A program made the position numbers and the translations under genes. Below are positions 20,373 through 30,100 of a DNA stretch of 64,000 nt, one piece after another. The DNA comes from Oscarella lobularis (taxonomy: Eukaryota; Porifera; Homoscleromorpha; Homosclerophorida; Oscarellidae), in contig NC_089192.1 in the NCBI RefSeq assembly GCF_947507565.1, positions 1,302,001 through 1,366,000 on the forward strand, given 5' to 3'. The notes under the pieces are model-generated. The model made no database searches. It was not told where the DNA came from and saw only the letters and a list, made by a program, of their open reading frames with translations. The stretch's first letter is position 1, and each line of letters starts with the position of its first letter.

Positions 20373-20512
20373 AGAGTGAGCGCGTTGTGTACAAACGGAG
20401 GATTCAGCTAGGGGCCGGTGGGCGTCAGGGGGCGGTGTCGCCCACCGGCCCACACGAGGGAAAAGCTAAAAGGGGCGTATATGTCTTTTAGGCGAGGATA
20501 AGTACGGGAGCG
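20373..20512. repeat. Dispersed repeat element, copy B, with 13-bp GC-rich inverted repeat
   Basis: Second copy of the element at 12254-12369. It contains GGGCCGGTGGGCG (20412-20424) and its exact reverse complement (20439-20451), of which copy A keeps only part. Non-coding. Confidence 0.75.
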
Positions 20513-20519
20513 AGCGATG

Positions 20520-20840
20520 TTCGATATGCCACCTCAAGCAACATTAGCTACCAGAATTTCTCATGCAGAACTTCTTCTGTCTCCGCTCTTAAATCAGGCT
20601 CTTCCGGCCTCGATTCTTCTCTAGCATCTCTTTCCTCTTTATCTTTGTTTCTCTCCGCCAGGCAAACAGTATTTTCGTTCGTGAAGATGCAAGGCTTTTC
20701 CCGTCAATTGTGTAATTGCTGGGGTAGGACAGCCCATGCAAACGAGAAGTTGACTGTTGTCACATTTGCTGTGAGTTAGTGAAAGCTTCCTATTCACCTT
20801 TAACACACTAAATGACACTGAATGGCATTCACCGACAGCT
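20520..20840 (-). other. Spacer with a possible acidic coding remnant
   Basis: On the minus strand, about 20695-20548 is open and highly charged (NKDKEERDAREESRPEEP, ending EVLHEKFW and a stop). It has no clear link to the GTPase-Hsp20 gene, which ends at 20973 with its own stop. It may be a relic or a terminal exon of an unseen gene. Confidence 0.2.
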
Positions 20841-20935
20841 TACACCATATAGAACAGTTTTCACTATGCAGATCAGTCTACATCATACAGAACAGTTTAC
20901 ACCATGCAGGACAGTTCACACCATGCAGAACAGTT
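20841..20935. repeat. 19-bp tandem repeat, 5 diverged copies
   Basis: Consensus TACACCATGCAGAACAGTT, five units, just downstream of the stop codon of the minus-strand GTPase-Hsp20 gene, so probably in or near its 3' UTR. Confidence 0.9.
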
Positions 20936-20972
20936 TAAACAACTAACTTTCGACTGTAACGCGTGGTAACAG

Positions 20973-22913
20973 TTAGTCGCCCTCATCAGTGAGAGAAAGC
21001 TCAACTTCGACTTTTCTGGCAGGAAATACTAGAAGCAGCACTCCATTGCTTGGCCAAATCATTTTGCAATTTGTTTCAAAGTCTATGGGAATTTGAAACG
21101 TTTCAGCAAAGTCACCATACCGGAATCCGTCAGCTACAAGCAATTCGTCATCGTCATGGGAGTAATCGGGATTTTCTGAGTTTGGTGCTAGATCGTGGTT
21201 ATTTTGAGCAATTCTGCTCTTCTTCAGGTAATCGATAGCCGTCATTTTTTCCTTTCTTCCGCTGACTTCAACACTGTACGTCCCTCCCAAAGACTGATCC
21301 GACTTTACGTGAACTTTGATTGACGACTTCTCAACACCAGGAATTTCGAGCTGTATTACTTTGCATGGTGTACCTGCTTCGGATCTGTACCCCACAACAG
21401 CTCTCTATAGAGAATAGCATTTACGTTAATCTGAGGAGATACAAGTTTAACCGTACAGCAGGGGAGAAGCGCTCCAGGTCGTTGTAGTGCTGGAGTCGTC
21501 GAGAGTCCATTAGTGTGATGTCAACCTCTGGATCTTCTTTTACAGGCTCAAATACTAACTCCGAACCTTTCTTCACGTCGATTTCTTTGAAATTCCGCAA
21601 GTAGGTATTGCTAAGAATAGTGGAAGAAAAGCGGCAGAAGGCTCCAATTAAATCAACTGCAGATTTCTCCTTGCTTGTTGGTGAAACAGAGCTGTTCATC
21701 CACGTCTTGAGGAAATTGAAGACTAAATCGTTATACTTCTTTCCTTCGGTATTGCCGTCAAACATTAGACAGACATGCTGCGTCGATAGCTCTTCTTCGT
21801 CGTGGGAGAAAACAGAAATACCGCACTGCTTACTGCGCATCTCCCCAGGGTACAATCGTGTGGTGCTAGCCTGTTAGAGTAAGAAGTAAACGCAAGTGTG
21901 CGAAGTGTTTTGTATTAATTCACGTATATGTAATACCTCAAATAGCCGATCTCTCTCAGCAGCGCTTGATGCGCGCTCAAAGTTGTGAATTACGTACACG
22001 TCCAAATTGCGCCTTCTTCCTTTCTCACTGTGATCTGTTCTGCACAATGACGCCCATCTTCTTTGAATTTTATACAGGAGGTTTTGGTCTTGATAGGTGG
22101 TCTCGTTCATGACAACAATGATGCAGTCAGCAAGGCGAAGTGAAAGATTTTGAAGAAATTCTTCGTCCAGTGCCAAGTCCTGAAATATGTTAAGTTGTTT
22201 CGCATAACAGACCTTAGACTTCATTTCGTCTTCTTCTATCTTGTGTTGAGTCCGTAGCTTAACAAGTTTGCCTTTGAGGTCTAACAGAGAAAATTATTTC
22301 ATAAGAAGTCATTCAAATTTCAAAGAAAAGCGACACGTGTATAGGCTTTGCTCTAATTTTAGCTAAGTATGGCGCATTGCTCACCTAGACTAGACGATGC
22401 ACTGTCACACTCCTTGCCTGCAAAATGTAATACATTAAATGCAAGAAACAGTATTACAAATCAATTAATACCTTGTGGAACATGGGCTTCTGCTCCTCTT
22501 CCTAGAATTAGTATGGTTGAACTCACAGTATGCAGCTTTATAGTACCTGATGCTAGGTTGATAGGACTGTTCGTGCCGGCACTGTCAAGAGCAATGTGAC
22601 GGTACGTTATGCTCCCTTCCGTGGATTGCACCCATTTCAAACAGAGCCCACCCGTTTCAGTTTTGGCGTTGTCTTTCTGCACAGAAGCACTTTCAGCTAG
22701 TCGTCGCAGTATCCAAGTTTTTCCTCGGTTGTAATTGCCCAGTATGGCAACAGTAGCTCCGGACAATTTTTCATTATCTTTAATCAGTTTCTCAACTGAA
22801 GAAGAAAGCTCCGCAGTCCACACACCGTCTTTTAGGCACAATAGAGAAGGAGAGCAATGAAGAACAACATCGTAGAAGTCTTCCTTTTTGGGCTTCGAGT
22901 CTGCTCCTCCCAT
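20973..22913 (-). CDS. GTPase-Hsp20 fusion protein, 7 exons
   Basis: Exons: 22913-22547, 22501-22472, 22419-22387, 22280-22213, 22179-21937, 21870-21457, 21404-20973; all in phase, 528 aa. ATG at 22913 (MGGADSKPKKE; Gly at position 2 could be N-myristoylated). The N-terminal half is a P-loop GTPase of dynamin/GBP-like type: G1 GNYNRGKT (Walker A), a GLCLK strand, G3-like ALDSAGTNSP, then DEEFLQNLSLRLADCIIVV and TYQDQ helices, and VYVIHNF at the usual G4 place, with no classic N/TKxD. The C-terminal exon is an alpha-crystallin/Hsp20 domain (VIQLEIPGVEKSSIKVHV, SVEVSGRKE, YGDFAETFQIPIDF, GVLLLVFPARK). Exons 2 and 3 are only 30 and 33 nt. No membrane segment, so probably cytosolic or lipid-anchored. 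A stress- or immunity-linked large GTPase is plausible; substrate unknown. Confidence 0.85.
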
Positions 22914-24163
22914 CTAAGGAAACGTAGAATCACTAGAATGACTATACACTTCACTGATTAATTAAAGACTGCTCTGTTCCGCAGGTTAGTGTCTGGAAAA
23001 ATAATAAATATTATCGCTGCAAAATGGTAAAATGCAGAGAAGACAAAGAGTGCATAGCAGTCGTTGTAATGAAACACGGGCGCTTTAGAGAGCGTAAACA
23101 TGACAATCAAAATTCGGACTAAAGTGCAAGTGACGACATTGCAGACTACATTTTTAACGCAATGCGACGCTGCGTTAGGTTGCGCTGCTTTGCTGCGCAA
23201 GTTAAAAAGCTACAAAAAACTGACTTGGTTCTACCCGTTTGTGGGTTGCGTTAACGCAAGACAGAACAGACCATGATCTAAACGCTACGTGGCCTAATAT
23301 TAGCAAACCCGGCTGAAGCCGACTGTGACGGTATGCTTCGAGAGCGAGTGCATGGGGATAAACAGCGCGTAGGAGTTAAGCGGGATAAGGGGACACCTGA
23401 TGCTGTTATGTGCGATCACTGCGAAACTGATTCGTTGCACGGGCGCTTCTCATGGAACTTGAAATCGATCCATGCAGATCAGATCAAATGTTTCTTTAGT
23501 CTTGCGAGAGACCGAGCGTATTCACTTGAAGTGTCAGCAGAGACGTCAATCGAGAACAGCGAAACAGGAAGGATCACACGTAAAACTGCGCTCAGAACTC
23601 AACGCTCTCCCCTAACTCGATCTCCTTCTGCTATTGGCGCTGAGCCGTGTCAAATGCAAGCAAGACTATACCTTTACGTCAAAGAAGCGGATCCAATCAA
23701 GTTATCTTTCTCGATCAAGAAGAGAGGGCCAAATAACGACCGCGCTAGCTGGAGAAGAGAGCTGAAGTGCCTCGTCACGCCCTCTGATCTGTTCAAAACC
23801 AATTAGCGAACGCAGTGCCGTCACGTGATGGGCGTTAGCCAATGTGGACATAGAACGATCTCCTGACAAAACGTAATACTCAAGCAGGCATCATTAGCTG
23901 CATCCGACCCAACCGGTCGGTTTTAGAAGACTATGGTTGTAGCCCAGATGGCGAAGGGATTTCGCGCCCGTATGCGGTCGAAACAGACAAACGAAAGCCG
24001 GCGAGCGAACGTCCACCGATCGGTAGCCCTAACGCGAGAGGCGCGGCCCTCGACCAGCGACTATCGAACGCAAGCAATGCGAAACTAGGGCGCGGTCACT
24101 CGGCTGCGCAGTCAAAACAATGCGCATTGCGCAGTCTGAAAAAACAAACGGGTTTGGGGTGTC
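22914..24163. other. Intergenic between divergent genes; no supported gene
   Basis: Separates the minus-strand GTPase gene from the plus-strand cysteine-rich gene, so it should contain both promoters. A 157-codon plus ORF (23333-23806) has no recognisable domain or signal and biased basic/Ser content. I treat it as chance or at best a hypothetical protein. Confidence 0.35.
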
Positions 24164-25027
24164 ATGGACGTTTCAAGTTATCTCCGCATCTTCTTTGCCT
24201 TTGTACTTGTTGTTCGCTGTGTTGAATCGACCGACGAATGCAATCGCAATACGTGCTGCTGCCCAGCTCCAATGGGGTCGGCGAGTATCCAGTACGACGC
24301 AAGTGGCTCACGCACACTCGCCTCAACGTTTGACCTCAAAGTCGACTCCAATATAAGCTGCGGAGCGAAAAGCAAATCGGGAATGGTGTCCTTTGCCTGC
24401 CAAATTACCGTCCACGCTAAAACGGCCGTTTGCGAGGAGAAGAGCGCCAAAATCCAAACTTTTACTGCAACAAAGAAGAACAATACAATTACGGTTACAA
24501 TGCCGTCGTGCTCGTTTGAGCTCTACTGTCAGAAGAATATGGAATGCGTGGAAGAGGAAGTCTGGCGCGGCCAGTACGACGCGCTTCCGCCCTGGCCATA
24601 CACTGATGCTGATTTTCCCAAATGCGATCCGATCGAATGCTGCTGCCCCGACAAGAGCAACAATTTCTATGTGTCAAGAAGGTTTGACGGTCAGGAGGGG
24701 TATCGCTTTGCGTACGTCCCCTCGCCGAATGCTCAGTGCGGAAAGCACAATAACGTGTTCGAGAAATGCAATTATGGGGTAGACGACTCTCAATGTTTTG
24801 TCGTAAATGACAATTGGCACGCGACGAAATACTCAAACAACTACTTCACTTGGAAGAACGACGAGAATTGTCAATGCAACGCTGGCCTGAAATGCATTAG
24901 CCCTTCCTGTCGTGGCGTCGCCTGGGAAGGAACGTACCAAGTTATGAGCGCTGCTCAAACAACATCGGTTTTCAGCGCCTACTACGCCATTGTGTCTTTC
25001 CTTCTTCTTCTGATGCAACTGTCTTAA
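24164..25027 (+). CDS. Secreted cysteine-rich protein, probably GPI-anchored, single exon
   Basis: 287 aa, no intron, unlike nearly all neighbours. ATG at 24164 gives a signal peptide (MDVSSYLRIFFAFVLVVRCV, cleavage near VES-TDE). The mature chain has two similar modules, each opening with a CCCP motif (NTCCCPAP near residue 29; IECCCPDK near 160) and ending in clustered cysteines (YCQKNMEC; CQCNAGLKC). The last about 19 residues are hydrophobic (AYYAIVSFLLLLMQL) with no basic tail, typical of a GPI-attachment signal. About 27 cysteines in all, so heavily disulfide-bonded. I do not recognise the family; a cell-surface adhesion, defence or matrix role is possible but unsupported. Confidence 0.8.
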   Translation: MDVSSYLRIFFAFVLVVRCVESTDECNRNTCCCPAPMGSASIQYDASGSRTLASTFDLKVDSNISCGAKSKSGMVSFACQITVHAKTAVCEEKSAKIQTFTATKKNNTITVTMPSCSFELYCQKNMECVEEEVWRGQYDALPPWPYTDADFPKCDPIECCCPDKSNNFYVSRRFDGQEGYRFAYVPSPNAQCGKHNNVFEKCNYGVDDSQCFVVNDNWHATKYSNNYFTWKNDENCQCNAGLKCISPSCRGVAWEGTYQVMSAAQTTSVFSAYYAIVSFLLLLMQLS

Positions 25028-26140
25028 GTCAACTACAGGAAGTCTGAGAAGAAAAAGAAGCAAGTGGCAATGTCCGACTCACCTGCCTATGATAATCAAT
25101 CCGGGTACATATATACGCGGCACCGACGTATGAATATGTTCAGTCAATGTCTAGTCTTTGAATATTTGTAATTTGTGAATGTGTTAGAGCCAACTTATGA
25201 GCTAGGCTTAATCAGAGCTTCATAACAAGATAGGCGTGCCGTACCCCACGGCATGACGGGACGCCACATGCCAGACGGATTCGAAGCGGGACTTTCGTCC
25301 CAATAATTCTTACGTACGAAGCTGTGATTCGACACGCCCTAGCGATGACACACGTGAGATCCCGGGAGAGCATTAATTAAGATGAGCTGTCGCTCGTTTA
25401 TTTGCAATTTCTACTGCTGAAGCGATGACGACGAGGAGTGTGTTATCTACTTCCACGGTGAACTGCTTTGGTGACGTCAAAATAGTATGGTTGATGCATG
25501 TTTTCGACAGCTGCTCAAAATGCCTCGTCGTTTAGAGAGATATTCGCCACTGTGTCTATTCCTTCAGCAACTAGAAGAATTTTCACTGGGTGGATGAAGT
25601 CATCTGTGATAGGATGAAGTCTCGCTCGTAAGACCACGTTTCCAAAGCAATCCAGCTTTGATTTGCTGGACTAAAGCGGTGTAGTATGAATCAGCAACAA
25701 GTCCCGCTCGATGCAGGTCCAGTGTTACGTAGCCGGGCACCGTGCCGTTGGATAAAGTGATCCTACCTTTCGAATTTTATACTTTCCACGTATCACTTCC
25801 AAGAGAAAGTTCTTGAAAAGCAAACTCTTGCACTGGAAGACTGGCTACGAGCGTAGAATACCGCCAAAATGGCAGTAGCGTCGCTACGCTATGCTAATAC
25901 GGGAAGTCGAACATTCCCCGGACAAACGAAAGCAAACCAGCTGCTAAAACGAAAGCAAGCAACCTAAGAGGTGAGGGTGCAACTAGAACGCCGAATGACT
26001 TTGTTTTCTACGAGCTTGCGTCTCGCTTTTCTAGCCTATTGCTTAGAGAAGAGCCCAGCGAGGTCGCATGGTGTTCAGTATGTTTCAAGCCCACAACGAA
26101 GCAAATCTTGTTTACTCTACGTCCTTTTGGCGCTGTAAAG
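25028..26140. other. Intergenic; possible lost 5' part of the OXNAD1-like gene
   Basis: No complete gene. ATG at 25869 opens a short basic, Ser/Arg-containing stretch (MAVASLRYANTGSRTF) that could be a mitochondrial leader for the OXNAD1-like fragment, but the frame closes after 32 codons and no splice joins it convincingly. Confidence 0.3.
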
Positions 26141-26570
26141 TCCGCTAACAAGAGAGTCGTCGATCTGGCGAACTTGTCTGGATTGACAGTCACATCGCTC
26201 ATACTGTCCATACCGGACAAAGAATTCCGATTCAAAGCAGGGCAATGGTTCGACAGGAGAAAAAATTTTTAATATTTTCCTCGGGGTCGATTTTTTCATA
26301 CCGGGTTTATTGGTTGGTGGATTTTCCATCACGTCGACTCCAGCCCATTTTGCTCGTCGTGGAACGATCGACATGGCCGTCAAAGAGAGCAATCAACCGC
26401 CGGCGGTTTGGATTCATCGCGAGGCAAAGGCTTGTAGTCACGTGACCATTCGAGTCGGCGCCGATTTCTATTTTGACGACGAGAAGATCGACGCGTTGAC
26501 GTTGTCGAATTTTCTGTTTGTTGATCAACTAAGGAAAAGAGCAACTAAGACAAAGAGCAGCTTGCACTAG
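26141..26570 (+). pseudogene. OXNAD1: Truncated OXNAD1-like oxidoreductase (FAD-binding half only)
   Basis: Two exon-like blocks match the N-terminal FAD-binding half of OXNAD1-type proteins: 26141-26247 (VTSLILSIPDKEFRFKAGQW) and 26285-26530 (VDFFIPG, VGGFSITSTP, LAVK-like MAVKESNQPPAVWIH, VTIRVGADFYFD). The 37-nt gap between them contains an in-frame stop and begins with GT, but ends CGG instead of AG, so it is not a normal intron. After NFLFV the expected NAD-binding GGVGINP region is missing and a stop follows at 26568-26570. Most likely a broken, 3'-truncated gene; the giant cadherin gene starts 625 bp downstream. Confidence 0.75.
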
Positions 26571-27195
26571 CTGCTTGGTTCAGTCGGAGCAGATCACTCC
26601 AGTGTCTTCACCGTGGGAACAGTTAATTGTCTGCACCCCACCGAGCGAGACTGTATTCGATCGGAGCCTGAACATTGAACGTCGATCATCAGGAATTCGC
26701 GAACACAGATCGGTCGAAATCGCGAAGTCGCGTCTAGGTCCTGAAGAACTTTCTAGGGAGTTTTTAATTGTAAGTCGTGAATTTAGTAGCGTAGACAGAC
26801 TAGACTCACAGAGAGCGAGATATTAGGTCACGTGCGCGGAAGTAGGAGTTCTGGTGGGACGCACATGTACACATGATATGATGTATACTGTAAACAAGCA
26901 TGTAAATTGAAATGAAGGAGGCGACTGTTCTTCATACTGGAGACGGGCGTACGATATAGAAATTGGCGATGGAAAATCGTCCCTATCATTATTTAGTACA
27001 ATCTCACAAGGACACGTGATATCAATTAGTTTTAACCAATGCGGTAGCAGCGTTGTTTTCACCAGCTCTGGGGGAGAGATAGGGGTGGCTAGATCTTTTC
27101 TCGTTTTCCCCGAGCGAAACGTCAAATCGTTGTACCTGTCTTGATCGGTGTGACTCCGTGGACTTTTGGCTCGCCAGTTTTTACTCAGCTTGGCG
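26571..27195. promoter_or_regulatory. Upstream region of the giant cadherin gene
   Basis: No supported gene on either strand. It must hold the promoter of the gene starting at 27196 unless further 5' exons exist. No TATA box or recognisable motif cluster was found by eye. Confidence 0.35.
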
Positions 27196-30100
27196 ATGGG
27201 TCACCACGCGGTGTGCATCGTTTCAGACGCCGCCCGTTTTCTTCTCTCCTTCGCATTCCTTTTTCTCTCACTGCAAACGGTGTCTTCTCAAAGCGATCCA
27301 TGCGTGTCGAGGAATCCAGAAGGTACGTTTTTTTGCAAATAGATTGACAAGCACGTTGACGATCTCCTTCTTTAGACTTTGCCAACTACAATCCATCATC
27401 TGGCATAACTTGGTTGAATACTCCGTACAATTTTGATGTGCAGCCGGGAACTAAAAGCGGATTTTCCGTCGGATTTATCAAAGCTGAGAAATCTGGATCT
27501 ACGCTTTTTTACACCATTGCTAGTGATCCTCAAGATCTTTTCCTCGTCGATTTCACCACTGGTGAACTTACCCTACAAAACGACATTGATGAAAGACAAG
27601 CTGCTCTCGGAACAATGGTGTTTTGCGCTTCTTTTTTTGCGTTTTCTGGATCGTCTCAAAGCCAAATTGGAGTAGGGTTGTATCGAGCTGTTGAAACAAA
27701 CCTAAACACGCCAAATTTCACCAAGTCAACTTATGATGAGACAGTGGCAGAAGACGTAACAATAGGTAGCACTATTCTGACAGTTGATGCCACTGACGCC
27801 GACACAGGAGAGGACGGTCGACTGACATACAATATCACCAGTGGAAATTCAAACGGTGTCTTCAAAATCAACTCAACATCAGGACAAATAACATTAGAGA
27901 AAGCATTGGATTACGAAAGCCAGACAGATTATACCTTTACCGTTACAGCAACAGATAACGGAAAGACGCCAAAATCAGGCTCTGCAGTTGTCAACGTGCC
28001 CGTCTCTGACGTCAATGACAATGCTCCGGAAATCTTGGACACTCCCATTGCTGCTTCAGTTTCTGAAAATGCTGCCGTTGGCGCCAAAGTTGTGACTATC
28101 AATGCCACGGATTCCGACAGCGGAGCGAATGCACAAATCATATTCTCCTTGTCTGGTTCGTCGTTATTCGCGATCAATTCGTCTGCGGGAATCATTACAG
28201 TGAGTGGACCGCTTGACTACGAAAAAACCGAATCGTACTCTCTGACCGTTACCGTGACGAATCCAGGGAGAACAGACTTGAACGGCAGCGCCGTCGTCAC
28301 CATATCTCTTCTCAACGTCAACGAGCATGCGCCAGTAATTGTACCTGATGTCTTCGAAAAGGTGCTCCTCGAAGGGGCCCCCAAAGGAACCGTTCTCGTT
28401 GTCTTCAACGTCACCGACGCCGACTCAGGAACCAGTGGCGAGTACAACGTCTCGATCGTCGCCTCGACGAACCCAAACGACACGTTTGCGATCGAAACGA
28501 ACGATCGTTTAGTCGTCAACGCAGCGCAACTCGATTACCAGCCTTCGAAGAGCATATTCGCACTGACTATCGTAGCAAGCGATGGCGGCAAGCCTTCGAA
28601 ATCGTCGAACGTTACGGTAACGATAGACGTGCGTCCGAAGAACAGAAACGATCCCGTGTTCGTAAACGGCTCGTCCGTCGCCGTCTCGATGAAAGAGAAC
28701 GCGCCTATTGGAACGTCCGTTTTCTTGGCTCGAGCGACGGATAGCGATTTTGGCGTCGGCGGCGAATTGACCTATTCTCTTTCTGGCGACGCCACGGAAA
28801 GATTTGCGATAAATACGGCAACGGGTTTAGTGACCGTAAACGGCACGTTGGACAGAGAAATGAAGGAGAAATACGTGCTCGTTGTCGTCGCCTCTGACGG
28901 TGGTGCCTTCGAGTCTGGGAGTGTGAGATCGAGCAATTTCACCATAGAGATTGTTCTGACTGATGTCAATGAATTTGGACCGCAATTTACCAAGACTTTT
29001 TTCTCGTTGCAAGTGAATCAAGATACGCCTAAGGATACGGTCCTTCAGAGTTTCAATGTTTCGGATGCCGATGCAGGTGACAATGCAGCTTTCGATATAA
29101 CCATCGATCCATCCTCTAATCCGCACGGGGAATTTGCTATCAACGGCAATGGCGATTTGATCGTCAATGCAACGCAAATCGATTACGATCCTCTGCGCAG
29201 CATTTTTAATTTGACGCTTGTGGCTACAGATCGTGGCGATGTTCCGTTGTCATCGACAGCCGTGGTGCAAATTAAAGTCTTGTCCTTGAATAAATACAGC
29301 CCAGTTTTTGTTAACGGGCCTTTGGCGAATGCTGAAGTCAAGGAGAACTCCCCAATTGGAACGTCTGTTATTCGTCTCACAGCGACGGATGAAGACAAAG
29401 GATCTGACATTACGTATAGCATCCATTCAGACAACAGTGGAGGAAAGTTTTCTATTAATTCTTCTACTGGTGAATTGACGGTAAACGGCTCTTTGGATCG
29501 AGAAACGGAAAGCGTGTACGAAGTAGTCGTGATTGCATCCGACAGCGGATCAGACCTTTCTCCTAAGCGTTCTAGCAACACGACAGTCATCGTGATTGTG
29601 GCAGATGAAAACGATAACGTTCCACAATTTTCCCCAACGTTATACGAAGACGTTTGCATCCCCTTTGATTCCGTTCAAGGTCGCAGCATTGCGACTTTTA
29701 GCGCTTCGGACGATGACGCGGGTCCCGCGGCTGAAATAACGCTTTCAGTCATTTCTAGCGACACTGGACTAGTTTCCAATATCTTCCGTATTGACTCTGT
29801 TACTGGAGAGCTCGCTCTGAACGTTTCGCGTCCTACGCCAGGTGAATATAGTCTACGAATCAAAGCGACAGATGGAGGAATTCCTGCGCAGAGTGCCAAC
29901 GTTTCTATTATTGTAATCGTCGTTTCCGAGGCGTTCGGAGACCCTTATCTGTCTCCAGCAGCCGACAGTGTGTCCATCTCGGTTAGCACAGCAATTTCGT
30001 CTTCAACGCTAACGTCGAACACGTCATTTGAGATTTTTCAGCTACTACATCAGTCGGCCGGTTCAGGCGGCGAGGCGCAGGCGAAATTCGAGGAGGCTAT

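Noticed and set aside
23333-23806. 157-codon plus-strand ORF
   Set aside because: No domain, signal peptide or splice context. Its composition fits chance in a promoter-like spacer. Kept only as a note in the intergenic entry.
26117-26392. Minus-strand ORF starting MSIVPRRAKWAGVDV-type sequence
   Set aside because: It is antisense to the OXNAD1-like exons, whose plus-strand translation shows several family motifs.
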